NCBI GenBank assembly: GCA_021521415.1
Contig: JAIQDT010003857.1
Location: forward strand, 62,001 to 126,000
DNA from: Bidens hawaiensis
Taxonomy: Eukaryota; Streptophyta; Magnoliopsida; Asterales; Asteraceae
Length of the DNA stretch: 64,000 nt
Direction: 5' to 3'
Shown: positions 45,701 to 57,025 of the stretch, one piece after another
How the letters are laid out: each line of letters opens with the position of its first letter
Numbering within the stretch: position 1 is the first letter of the stretch
The notes under the pieces: generated by a model
The model's database searches: none
Seen by the model: the letters and a program-made list of their open reading frames with translations, nothing else
Told to the model about the DNA's origin: nothing
Program-made: the position numbers and the translations under genes

Positions 45701-46224
45701 AAAAACCTCTCAGACCAGTCGTGAAGGCTCTTGAATGAAACAGTGGAGCACTTCACCTTCTGACTGCGAGGAATAAAATAGAACCAAGAGTCTTGGATCT
45801 TGGGCTTGTAAAAAAATTGAAAGCGCCGAGGGGTGGGCTCCTCGCGCTGAGATTTGCACATGAACTCAAAATGAGTCATGCGCACAAGTCCAAACGGATG
45901 GACTTGGGATATATGAATCCCATAGAACCTAAGCAGCGCACCCACAAACCTTGTCATCGGGAGACGAAGGTTGCAGTGGGTGAAAAAATGGCTATAAAGG
46001 GATATATAGCCGGCAGGCGGGTCCGCCGCCGTTTGCCCGGCCCCAGGCAACATGCAGCCAAACACAGGGAGAAAACCCTGAGAGGCGATGAGGCTGTCAA
46101 GATCGGCCTGCCTCAATTTGCAGGGGATTTCATTCCACCTCTTCACGGCCTTGGTCCTCCCTACCTCCTCCGATGAGACCTCAGCAGCCTTCTTCCCCTT
46201 GTCGGTCTTCTTCAATGTAGACAT
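42773..46224 (-). CDS. Seven-exon antisense gene inside the Tat element (Transposase_28-like N-terminus, coiled coil)
   Basis: Exons (minus strand) are 46224-45474, 45397-45248, 45171-44860, 44774-44646, 44567-44218, 44136-43133 and 43054-42773. Every intron has GT-AG borders; several have strong donors (GTAAGT, GTATGT) and all have TTGCAG-, GTAG- or ATAG-type acceptors. The sum is 2978 nt; removing a 2-nt GA-repeat expansion near 43625-43633 gives 2976 nt, about 991 residues ending DVNVET. Exon 1 (MSTLKKTDKG) resembles the plant 'putative gypsy type transposon' domain (Pfam PF04195, Transposase_28). Exon 3 has a Glu-rich run and Lys-rich basic cluster; exon 6 is an Ala/Glu-rich coiled coil; the C-terminus is acidic. 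Antisense extra ORFs are known from Tat elements. The slippage would truncate it in exon 6. Upstream ATGs at 46284 and 46344 are alternatives. Function unknown. Confidence 0.8.
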
Positions 46225-46426
46225 TACTAACGATTTTCTACGGCAATGGATGGGGGAGATTGTGTTGTCTGAGCTATCAGACATACAACTGTGACAACGA
46301 ATAAAGGATGATCTGAAGAACAGAGACCTGGAAGCAGAAGACAAGTAATCGGAATAGAAAGAAAGAAAGAAAAGAGCTCAGAAAAATAAACAAGAAGATG
46401 AAGGATAAAAAAACTCTAAGGGCTGG

Positions 46427-46434
46427 CTTTTATA
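46427..46434 (-). promoter_or_regulatory. TATA box of the antisense gene
   Basis: The minus strand reads CCTATAAAAGCC about 205 bp before the MSTLKK start, leaving room for a leader. It follows the duplicated G-box region at 46470-46652. Confidence 0.6.
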
Positions 46435-46469
46435 GGCCCAGGAGAGAGAAAAATTGGTGCTAAACGGAC

Positions 46470-46652
46470 TTCACGCGCCCCCACTCGCACGTGTAAGCAA
46501 ACGCGAGCGCGACACGTGTCCCTGACACTGTGTGAGGGGACACGAAAAGAAACTTTACAGCTGCTGCCAGAGTTCACGCGCCACCACTCGCAGGCACGGA
46601 CCAACGCGAGCGCGACACGTGTCCCTGACAGCATGTGAGGGGACACGAAAGG
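46470..46652 (-). promoter_or_regulatory. Duplicated G-box/ABRE-like region upstream of the antisense gene
   Basis: Two copies, period about 103 bp, of TTCACGCGCC, CACTCGCA, ACGCGAGCGCGACACGTGTC, CCTGACA and GTGAGGGGACACGAAA. Each holds the palindrome GACACGTGTC (46511-46520 and 46614-46623), a bZIP/bHLH G-box. It lies within 220 bp of the antisense TATA box. Confidence 0.65.
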
Positions 46653-46878
46653 CAACTGTAGCACCTCGAGCACACGAAAGGTCTGACACGTCTATATCAC
46701 TGACCCACGTCAGCAACAACCAACCACGTACAGGGACGATTCGTTTTCAACTAAAAGGAAAGAATTTCGCGCAACGATTAATAATAAGAAGAAAAAGACA
46801 ACACCTACTAAAAGAGCAAACTATTTAGTCTAACATCTGTCTTACCTCGCTCGCGCGAGACAAGACACACATTAGACT

Positions 46879-46889
46879 GGGGGGGGGGG
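46879..46889 (+). promoter_or_regulatory. Polypurine tract of the Tat element
   Basis: An unbroken run of 11 G precedes CT and the 3' LTR start (TGAAGAG at 46892). Confidence 0.75.
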
Positions 46890-46891
46890 CT

Positions 46892-47893
46892 TGAAGAGGT
46901 ATGTACCCGCCTCAACACCGAGCAAGGCGGGTCAACCCACAAGATATAGACAAGAGGCTTGAAATCAAGACATTAAGAAGTCACAAAGCCAAAACCTATG
47001 CGCATGGCGCATATCACATATGCTCATGCATCACATGCTCAGGCATCATATGCCCAGGCACCACACATGCTCAGGCATCATATGCCCAGGCACACATATG
47101 CTCGCGCATCACATATGCTCACGCATATCACATATGCGCGTGGCGCATCAGCGCGCGGCGCATATCACATGCTCGTGCATATCACATCTGCGCATGAAAC
47201 ATCTGCGCGTGAGAATAAAGAGAAGACCTCGCGCATCCTCAGGATTGGCGCATATCACACATGCACATAATCAACCTCGTCCTTATCCAAATCAGGATTA
47301 GGGCAACCTTGATTGTGCACGTCAGACAACCTTCCAGAAGGTATCTTTTTAAGGAATAAGAATACGCTGATGTTGACAGCTGCCAAATGAAAGGTGGACA
47401 ACTCAGCATAACCCATGTGCTACCACGTGATTATAACCAATGAGAAAGCACCAGGTGTCCCAGAGGACACGTGGCGCAGAGCAATTGGAGGAGGCCAACA
47501 AGGCTGAGCCCAATCAGTGGAAACCCTAGCACTATAAATACAGCATCAACTCCACAAGGAGGGACATTCAATCATATTCAACTACATTCAATCACAGACA
47601 GTTACAGTCAGTAACAACATACAATCACATCCAATTACAGAGTATTCAGCTATTAAGCAATACTCTTCAGATTTCCTTACTCAGATATTATTATCTTCTC
47701 CCACAAATACTTATTCTCACACCGGAGGGTTACCCCAAAGAGGACCCCTCTGTCCCTTTCTGAGGGGTAAGTTGACGGTGCTGTTCATTTTGTAGGTGGA
47801 AGAACACAGATCCAAGAGAACCATCGGTGAAATAACCTAATCACACCCGAGGAAAGTAGATCGTCTACCAGCGAGTCGATCCACGTCTCTTCA
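46892..47893 (+). repeat. 3' LTR of the Tat element (1002 bp)
   Basis: TGAAGAGGTATG to CGTCTCTTCA. It is identical by eye to the split 5' LTR apart from one base (TACAGCATC against TACAACATC) and a 15-bp tandem duplication near 47195. Confidence 0.96.
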
Positions 47894-47898
47894 ACATC

Positions 47899-48236
47899 TT
47901 TTAGTTTGCTACAAGGATGCAGATGCGAAAAACTAAGATGGTGTGGAATTTAAATATTTTGTTCGATATATATTTGTTGCTTATTTTTTAATTTAAGTAC
48001 AAGAATATGTCTCGTGCTCATCATGTGATGGAACACTCTTTGATCTTCAAGTGATAAGTGCATAAAGTAGAGAAAAACATCACTTGTGTCTGGTGCTTTG
48101 GTAATCATCAAACTAATGCTAATTAAATAACATTGAGTGATGTTTAAATTCATATATTCGAAGAAAAAGGTCACCTATTTTTTGTGACAGATTGCAAATA
48201 TGGCTACATAGTTAACGGGCCTAGGGAGATGGCCGA
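47899..48236 (+). pseudogene. HDS: HDS/ispG pseudogene, part 2
   Basis: Directly after the Tat target duplication the exon resumes with FSLLQGCRMRKTK (about 47899-47937). A second exon reads EYVSCSSCDGTLFDLQ (about 48004-48053), keeping the C-x2-C of the iron-sulfur cluster. A weak remnant near 48072-48105 resembles REKTSHLPG. An exon near 48186-48236 reads (with one missing base) YIVNGPREMAD, where the third cluster cysteine is Tyr. The exon is interrupted by the long solo LTR after GCCGA (48232-48236). Confidence 0.87.
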
Positions 48237-48661
48237 TGTGACATTCGTCATTTTCGGTTTAATCGTATGTGTTCTTGTACGATAAACCCGACCCGTTTTA
48301 TCTTTCGGATTCTTTTATATAAATAAAAATAGCGGTTTTTGTGTTCCAAATTTGTTTAACACTTGTTGGATCACGAAACGTCCTTTTCGGTACCTTAAAA
48401 CACCCTTTTTATAGCTAAAAACGACTTAAAAAGAACTTCAGGGGCCTAAATCGTCAAAAACCAAAGCTAGAGACCAAACCCCACCCCCATGGGCACCGCG
48501 CCGCGTGGCCATGAAGGGTGAGGTGGTCACGGGGCGCGGCCACCTGTCTGGAGACCCACCGACTCGTTTTTGTTTGCATTATACCTTGTTTGAACTTCTA
48601 AACCAATCAAAATGCATGAAAACTCATGAAAGTAACACTATACCTAAACCCTTACTCTTTC

Positions 48662-48673
48662 CCTATATAAACA
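48662..48673 (+). promoter_or_regulatory. TATA box of the solo LTR
   Basis: CCTATATAAACA stands alone in a GC-balanced context about 425 bp from the LTR start. Confidence 0.5.
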
Positions 48674-49794
48674 AGGCCATTTCATCCTTTGTTGGTTGCT
48701 CATTCACCTCAAAGTCTCCCCAATCTAAGTTCTAAGTATTAATCTTTCACATTCTTGGTAGTTTGACTTCTCAAGGTCAAACTAATGCTAATCTTTGTTT
48801 CTAACTAATTCTTGTTAATTAAAGCTTGTTATTATAGTTTGATTAAAACATATTCCCGTTGTTTCCTTGGATTTCCCTTCTCCGGCCATGGTCGGTTTCG
48901 GTATTGCTAGACAATGCTACATGGAGGACTATTATAGTCCTTATTAAACACTTTAATTGATGCTTTAATTTTGTTTAAGCTTGTTAATATTGTTTAGTTC
49001 CGAATTATTTTACTTTCCAAATCATTTTAATAGTTCAATGGTATTTGGGTATGTGGTTACCATCCTCGGTTTCATTCCGAATCAAGAACCGAACCAAAAC
49101 CGAACTTTTGTTTAAATACTTTATTATTAACATGTTGTATGTAAAACTTGAGTATTATCATTTCTAAGTTTATTCTAATGAGTTTCATGGTATTGGGTAT
49201 GTGGTAACCATCCTCGGTTTCATTCCGAGTCAAGGATCGAACTGAAACCGAACTTTCGTTTAACTATTTATTTAATTGTTTTAAAACAAGTTGTATGTAA
49301 GTTTTAAGTGTTTAAGTTCTTTTATTTACATTTTTGTATTTGTTATTATAATATGGATTTGTTGGACCCAAGCTTGGTCACATACCAAGTCATAAACCAA
49401 TCAAACCGAACTAAACCGAGTTCACCCGCTTTAAACACACTAGTTGTGTTTCGGGCTACCGAATCTCACATTTTCTTTTTAAAATATTTTACAAACTAAT
49501 TATAAATGTTTTCTTAAAGTACTTGGTATGTCGGATCCAACTTGATCTTATAACAAGCTTGGACCGATAAAACCGAACACTCGCTTAACGTCAATGTTTG
49601 GAGTTTCTCCTTAATAGAACTTCTAACATTGGTTAAGTTTCTATTTTAAATAATTTATCTCATGATATTTATCACTTTGGAATGTCGGGTTCGGACTTGA
49701 CAATTTATCAAGACCCGAACCGACTAACCGAACACTCGTTAAAATCCCGTTTTGGTATATCTACCAAGGGGTCGTGCAGTATTGCATTAAACCA

Positions 49795-50638
49795 TGTTGG
49801 GTTTTAACAAGATTATCAAAGTCCATATAACCCATTATATAGAAAAACGCAGCGGAAATAATTAGTTTTAAATCTTGTTAGTTTGATACATATAAAACCC
49901 GTTTTATATAAAACCCAATGCCCGGATCCATATACGAAATACGCATGCTATCAAAACACAACCATAGGGTGTTGCATGAATCATACCTTCAAGTCCGAAA
50001 GATAAAGAGGATGAAAGATATGAACGGCTAGCTTCCAATGGAGGAAACCTCAAGCTTGTATACCCAACGAGCTCCAACAAACACCTTGGTTGCTAGGGTC
50101 CTAACACTTGATGCAAGAACAACCTTTGTTCTTATTCTTCTTCTTGTTCACGGCTCAAATGAGGAGAGAAAGAGAGAAGAGATGTGTGTGAGAGAGAAAG
50201 TGTGGAATGCTTGGTTCAAGAATTATGATCCTCCAATCCTATCACTTGCATGTCTTGAAAGAAATAAAAGGAGGAGAGAGAAGAGGGAGGAATTTTCCCA
50301 CCCAAATTTCAAATCCCCTTTTAATTACTTACAATTATTTACTTATAATATTTATGTTATAAAACATATCATAAGTAACATGCAATATGTTATTTAACCA
50401 ATTTAAATAACATCTCTAAAAATATAAATTATCCATATAATTTATTTAACACACAAATGCAAATATTTAGAAAAATATTTTCCAAATATTATAAGTGTTG
50501 ATATTTATTAACTTATTCATATCTAATAATAAAAATCGTGGCGTTTGTCTAGCTTGTTATTGGGTATGAACCGACTTGGATCAATACGCACTAGCCACAT
50601 CAACTCTAATATGTGTCTTGGGCAGATCGATTCCAACA
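49795..50638 (-). repeat. 3' LTR of copia 2
   Basis: 844 bp, matching 57026-57869 with about a dozen differences. A plus-strand ORF (50038-50397) inside it is antisense to the element, shared by both LTRs and not a recognised gene. Confidence 0.95.
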
Positions 50639-50639
50639 A

Positions 50640-50652
50640 TCTCCCACTTGCA
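50640..50652 (-). promoter_or_regulatory. Polypurine tract of copia 2
   Basis: The minus strand reads GCAAGTGGGAGAT before the LTR, the same as in copia 1. The 50653-51417 stretch is the noncoding 3' region of the element. Confidence 0.8.
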
Positions 50653-51417
50653 CAAGATACATATAAGATTGACGCAAATAGCAAATACCGCCTAACTACG
50701 GTTTACTATCCCTAATACGCATGACGAAGTGCCATTCAATAACATCATCCCCTTCAAGTCCCATACTTGAAAATGATTTAGGTGAAACTATCATTTATCC
50801 TTTTGCCACAAATGTCATGTTAAATTCAGAGACACAGAGTGATCATTCTCTGTTGATTTAACTTTTCAGGCCTTAGACATTTAACTCTCAACGAATAAGA
50901 GGGACAAATCCCCTATTGACTACATACGTCTCTCACTATCACCTTGTACTACACTTGAGCTTAGCCTTATGTACTGACATATTTCAGAGCAGCGAAAAAC
51001 TAAGTCAAAGTATAATAGTCGATGAAAATCAAGACCCAATATGTATCTCAGGTCGGAGGATACTATGATGTTCGCCTTTACTCAAATTTACTTATGATCA
51101 CAAATCACAAGGATTCCATGCAGTAAAATTGAGGGCGGGTCATGTCCAATATTTATCCCATAAATATCTATGAACCTTGGCAGCAAACCCTTTGCTATAT
51201 TCATACCTCATGAATATCTACCAATCCAAGTTCATAATAGTCTTACTTTCATATTTGTTCCCACAAGTATGATCGACTACGGACGTTTAGAATAATTCAA
51301 TTATTCACGGATTTAAACATGCTAAAATGGAACATAACTCAAAAGTCATAATCATAAACCATAATCATATGAATGAGTCAAAATAACAATTGTTCCAATA
51401 TCCAAATACAAAATAGA

Positions 51418-54400
51418 TCAAATCCAATCACTAGAATATCGAAGTCCTAAGGCGCAAGTATGACCCTCATGCTTCGGCCTTTCAAGGAGCTTCGTGAGTG
51501 GATCCGCAATGTTTTGATCAGTGTGAACTTTGCGAATACATATCTTTCCTTTTTCAACTTCATCCCTTATGTAGTTGAATCTCCGCTCAATGTGCCTAGT
51601 CTTTTGATGTGCACGAGGTTCCTTGATTTGAGCAATCGCACCCTCGTTGTCACAAAATATTTCTAGAGGGTCCTGAATGGTACGGACTACCCCTAGATTG
51701 GCCACGAACTTTCTAATCCATGCAGCTTCTTGAGCTGCCAATGAGGCGGCGATGTATTCAGATTCAGTGGTGGACAAGGCTACCACTTCTTGTTTTGCGC
51801 TCTTCCAAGAGACATCACCACCATTTAGAACGAAGACATATCCCGATTGTGATCGAGAATCATCTCGATCAGTTTGGAAACTCGCATCCGTGTAACCCTT
51901 TACAACGAGTTCCTCCTCACCAGAGCCATATATCAGAAACATATCCTCAGTCCTCCGAAAGTATTTCAATATGCTCTTAACCGCCATCCAATGGCTGGTT
52001 CCCGGATTTTGTTGGTATCGACTTGTCATGCTCAAAGCGCATGATACATCCGGTCTAGTGCAAATCATGGCATACATGATGGATCCTATTGCAGATGCAT
52101 ATGGGATTCCATTCATTTTGTCTTGCTCATCCTTTGAGCTTGGACATTGAGAAACACTCAACATTGTTTCTCTTTGAATAGATACCAAACCTTTCTTAGA
52201 GTTTTCCATCTTGAACCTTTTCAATATTTTGTCAATGTATGCACTTTGATTCAAACCTATCAACCGCCTTGATCTATCCCTATAGATCCTTATTCCCAGA
52301 ATATAGGCGGCCTCACCAAGATCCTTAATGGAAAAACAGCTTCCAAGCCAGGCTTTTACACCTTCCAAGGTTGGAATGCCATTTCCAAATAGTAATATGT
52401 CATCGACATATAATACCAGAAAGGTAATGATGCTCCCACTAGCTTTCTTATACACACAAGCTTCATCAGCGTTTTTGATGAATCCAAATTTCTTAACTTC
52501 ATCATCAAAACGGTGATTCCAACTCCTAGATGCTTGTTTCAATCCATAGATTGATCTCTTCAACTTGCATACCTTATTTGGATGTTGTGGATCGACAAAA
52601 CCTTCAGGCTGAACCATATAGACATCTTCCTCAAGATGCCCATTTAGAAAAGCGGTTTTGACATCCATTTTCCATATCTCATAGTCATAATATGCGGCTA
52701 TCGCGAACAATATCCTTATAGACTTTAGCATCGCCACGGGCGAGAAAGTTTCATCATAATCAACCCCTTGAGTTTGAGTGAAACCCTTTGCTACAAGTCT
52801 ATCTTTATAAGTATCCAAGTTTCCATGCATATCGGTTTTCTTCTTGAAAACCCACTTACTTCCAACCAGTTTGGAATTTAGAGGTGGTACAACCAAGTCC
52901 CATACTTGATTGTCATGCATGGATTGCATCTCAATGTTCATGGCTTCCAACCATTTATCACAATCAGACTGTGACATTGCATCTCGGTATGTGGTTGGTT
53001 CGTCGGAATCCACCACATAGCATCCATCCATGAAAAATCTATATCTTTCAGGTGGGGTGCTAATTCTACCAGATTTGCGAACGTTTTGTGTGTTTTGATC
53101 AACCATTTTATCATCATCAACAACCTCTTGTTGATTGCTAGTGTCAACCAAACGTGTATCGGCTTGTGGTTGTCGATCCTCCTCGAGTTCCAAAGTTCTA
53201 TCAGCTCCTTCCATAAGGAACCTTCTTTCCAAGAACTTAGCCTTGCGAGCTATAAACACTTTATGCTCATTTGGGTTGTAGAAGTAATATCCCAGTGAAT
53301 CTTTGGGATACCCTACAAAGATACACTTAGTGAATAGGCTTTCAAGTTTGTCAGGGGTGTAGATCTTAACATAAGCCTCACAGCCCCATACCCTTAAATA
53401 TGATAAAGATGGAACATTTCCATGCCATATTTCAAAAGGTGTCCTTTCCACTTTCTTGGTTGGTGCCATATTTAAAATACGGGCAACAGAGATCAAAGCA
53501 AAACCCCAAAATGATAGAGGTAATGTGCTTCTAGCCATCATGGATCGAACCATATCCAATAAAGTTCGATTCCTCCTTTTAGACACACCATTATGTTGTG
53601 GTGTTCCGGGTGGAGTAAGTTGTGAGACAATCCCACAACTCCTAAGATGATATAGGAACGCATCATTGAGGTATTCACCTCCTCTATCGGAATGTAGTAC
53701 TTTGATTGTTTTGTTGAGTTGATTTTGTACTTCATTTTGGAAGACTTTGAAAATTTCAAAGGCTTCATTTTTGTGTCTTAACAAGAACACATACCCATAG
53801 CGACTATAATCGTCGGTAAAGGTAATGAAGTATCTTTCACCATTCCTTGTCATTGTCCTAAAAGGACCACATACATCCGAATGTATGATACCTAATAAGT
53901 ATTTCGCCCTTTCATTAGTTCCACTAAAGGGCTCCTTGGTCATCTTTCCCAATAAACAAGATTCACATTCATCAAATGAATCATCACTTGATTTCAAAAG
54001 ACCATTCTTTTGAAGTGTATGAATGCGATCCTTGTTTATATGACCAAGGCGACAATGCCAAAGAAATGTTTTACTCAAATCCAATTTGAGTCTTTTGGTG
54101 CTAGCTTGGTACAATGAGTTATCAATGGATGTATTATCATGAACCAATTCATAAATGCCATTACGCGGCATCGCTTTAAAATAAAGACATCATTCATGAA
54201 TACATAAAAAACATTGTCTACAAACTTGAAATCATAACCACATTGTCTTAAAAGAGAAACAACGATAATGTTCCTAGTCAAACTAGGAGCATACAAAATG
54301 TTTTTCAAAATAACTTCCAAACCATTTGGAAGCTTCAAAACGTAATCTCCTTGGGCTTGGACGTCAACCTTTGCTCCATTGCCCATGAAGAGACTTATAT

Positions 54401-55427
54401 CTCCTTTATTGAAATCATTTCTTCTTTTGAACCCCTGCAATGAATTGCATATATGAGTTCCACATCCGGTATCCAATACCCATGTGTTAGAAGAAACAAT
54501 ATTAAGATCAATATGGATCATGAAAGTTGTACCTGAGGTTTTCCCTGCATCCCTCTTAGCTTTCAACTCTTGGAGATAGGTCGGACAGTTTCTCATCCAA
54601 TGACCTATCTCCCCACAACCAAAGCACGGATCCTCAGTGCTAACCTTTAGCTTCTTGAGTTTGGGTTCCGCATTTGCCTTTCCCTTGAACCCTTTCTTAA
54701 CTTTCCCCTTACCAACGACAACCTTTGCCTTTGGTTCCGGGTGATGCCTTTTCTTCAAGCCACCCTCATTGATCGCAAGAACGGGTAAAACCTTTTTACC
54801 CATGCCGGCTTCGGCTGTCTTAAGCATTGCGTGAAGTTCACCAATGCTTTTGTCCCATCCGTTCATGTTGTAGTTCATGACGAATGTATCAAACCTTTTA
54901 GTTAGGCCATTCAGGATCAAATCCGTGGCTAACTCTTTTGAGACGGGACAGTTAAGCCGTTCAAGCCGATCAATGTGGCTTTTCATCTTAAGCACATAAG
55001 ATGACACGGATTGGGTTTCTTCCATATGACATGCATGAAGTGCTCGAACCGTTTCGAAGCGCTCCACCCTTGCTTGAGTAAGGAACATTTCCTTAAGCTG
55101 GGTGATCATGTCATACACCCTATGATTCTCGAAATCCTTTTGGATCTCGGGAATCATTGTTCCCAACATGAGGCAAGAAACTTGCACCGAATCCTCGATG
55201 TATTTCAACCAATCCGCATAGGCATCCAAGTTGTTGACATCGGGTTCATCAGGAATAGGATCGTCTAATATGTAGGACTTCTTCTCTTGCTTGAGAACAA
55301 TTCTCAAGTTTCGATACCAGTCCATAAAGTTGTTAAAGTTTAGACGATCCTTGTCCAGAATGGATCTAAGTGATATATTATGCACATGAGGGATAATAGC
55401 GTTCTGTGAATTGTTGATTGCGGCCAT
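51418..55427 (-). pseudogene. Copia 2 gag-pol polyprotein, one frameshift
   Basis: The gag-protease part (55427 to about 54178) begins MAAINNSQ and has a UBN2-like gag, the knuckle CFGCGEIGHWMRNC and protease VLDTGCGTH. The second part (54171-51418, first ATG MPRNGIYEL) has GAG_preint HCRLGH...CESC, integrase with HSDVCGP, SDRGGEY and HNGVSKRRNR, RT YVDDILLF and RNase H YTDASFQ...STTESEY. The frame breaks near 54178-54190, where one T seems lost from a T-rich run. Apart from this break no stop was seen. Protein identity with copia 1 is high throughout, but the two are distinct families or subfamilies. Confidence 0.93.
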
Positions 55428-57010
55428 CTATAAAAGAATTTAACAAAGTTCATTTAGTATTTTCGATATCAATAAATTTTAATCTTTAATACCCTTTAAT
55501 GTCTCCAAGACAATTAATGATTAAAATCTAGAATCCAACGTTTCATTCAAATAGTAGTTAGGTGACCCTTATCCTACTATTCAAATTAACAAGTTAGTCA
55601 ACGTTTGACAATTGCAACCCTTTGCAACTTCTAGTTTTATGGGATCGGTTAAACATCATATGTTTAGTTGGCATGTTTAATCCCATTAACACCTTTGAAC
55701 GCCATGTGCCGGTGACCCTATTCACATAGTTTCAAATCAAGTCGTCCTACTTACACACACGTGTGAGTTTACACATACAAGTGGTTAGGTGACCCTCATC
55801 CCAAAAGTATTGTAAAACCACCTCAAGATCACAAGTTTCCTTAAATGTGGTTAGGTGACCATATTCCACGATTCAAGTCTACACGTGACTTAAGTGTCGT
55901 ATAAAAGGATGGTGTTCAACTTGTTTTTAAAAGGGATTTTAGTTTTCAAAATTCTAGATTGGAAAACTATTATTAATGTACCTTCCATTTGCATGCATTC
56001 AAATGTATGGTACCTTTGAAAACCAATTTTCAAATTCCTTTTAATAAAACCCATTTTATTATGAAATCATTAATAGTTAATAAACAAATTCTATCACTTA
56101 ATAATTTCAAAGGAATCACTTTTATGCTAGTTGTCGATTTTAATTGTTAACATCCAAACATGATAAAGCAATAAACATAAATCAACCACACAAGCATAAA
56201 AAACAAACATAAGTCCATAACCATAACCACGTAGAATGACAACACTTGTTGACCGAAACAAGTGTGCCAAAAGGTCTCTCCTAAGGGACGAGAATGACAC
56301 AAGGTATGTGTCGGTGAACTCCCACTTGATCCCGCATCCATATGCTTCAAGTGTCCACCTTGTGTTGTGACTCTTCCACTTTATTTGGGCTTCTAATTGG
56401 GCTCCAACTTCAGCTCCTAGCTATCTTGGGCCTCCAAGTTTGGGCTTTGGTCATTGGGCTAAAATCCCATCTTGGACTATGAGGTCCATTAAGGCCCAAA
56501 ACCAAAACCGTAACTTTGTTGCATCTTCTTTTACAAAAAATATATCCTAATACATTTTCTCTAGTAAAAGAAATACAACTAATCTACTTATTATTACAAA
56601 CCAATATGAATAAATAAATAAATTACAAACCCAAATAAATGAATATTACAACCAAATTGAATATTGAATAAATCACAACACAAAATCACATCCAAAGGTC
56701 ATGGCTAGGTTATGAACATCTAAATGCACATCCAAATATGCAAGGTCTTAGAAGACCAAAATGGTTCCCCTCTTACCCATAGAACTTTCGGCCAAGAAAA
56801 ACAAAAAAAAACGAAAGTTTCGGGTTTTGTCCAAACAAAATAATTAATCATCCATATGACTTAATTCTTCAAGATTATCACATGCATGTAAAGTATAATC
56901 TTAAGGAACCAAGGGGTAACCAAAAGCCAAAAAAAACTTTCGGCCATATGGTGAACCACACCATAAAACCCGAAAATTTTTAGATCTATGAAGCATGTAT
57001 CCGTATAAGC
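55428..57010 (-). other. Untranslated leader of copia 2 with repeat arrays
   Basis: On the minus strand, four GGTCACC motifs (55557-55866) precede gag by about 130 to 440 bp. A GGGCC/GCCCA-rich cluster (56385-56510) lies further upstream. Both match the layout in copia 1. The 67-codon ORF at 56147-56350 is not a recognised gene. Confidence 0.75.
55557..55866 (-). repeat. Array of GGTCACCTAACC motifs before copia 2 gag
   Basis: Plus-strand copies are GTTAGGTGACCC (55557), CCGGTGACCC (55709), GGTTAGGTGACCC (55792) and GGTTAGGTGACC (55849), inverse of the copia 1 motif. The member second from gag is diverged in both elements. Confidence 0.85.
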
Positions 57011-57024
57011 GGCTCTTGATGCCA
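57011..57024 (-). promoter_or_regulatory. Primer binding site of copia 2
   Basis: The minus strand reads TGGCATCAAGAGCC, identical to the copia 1 site and one base from the LTR end. Confidence 0.8.
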
Positions 57025-57025
57025 T

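Larger units (their letters stand above)
26820..47893 (+). mobile_element. Ty3/gypsy Tat-lineage LTR retrotransposon inserted in an HDS exon
   Basis: The termini are TGAAGAG and CTCTTCA, with the 5-bp target duplication ACATC (26815-26819 and 47894-47898). It contains a 5' LTR split by a copia element, a PBS, gag-pro-pol (36391-41853), an antisense gene (42773-46224), a G-run polypurine tract and a 3' LTR. The second, archaeal-type RNase H after a degenerate first one marks the Tat lineage. Without the nested copia element and one copy of its target duplication it is about 12.6 kb. The LTRs differ, by eye, at about one base plus a 15-bp indel, so the insertion is recent. Confidence 0.93.

Noticed and set aside
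50038..50397. 119-codon ORF and its twin at 57270-57593
   Set aside because: Antisense inside both LTRs of copia 2, the two copies differ by a frameshift near their C-terminus; no domain recognised.
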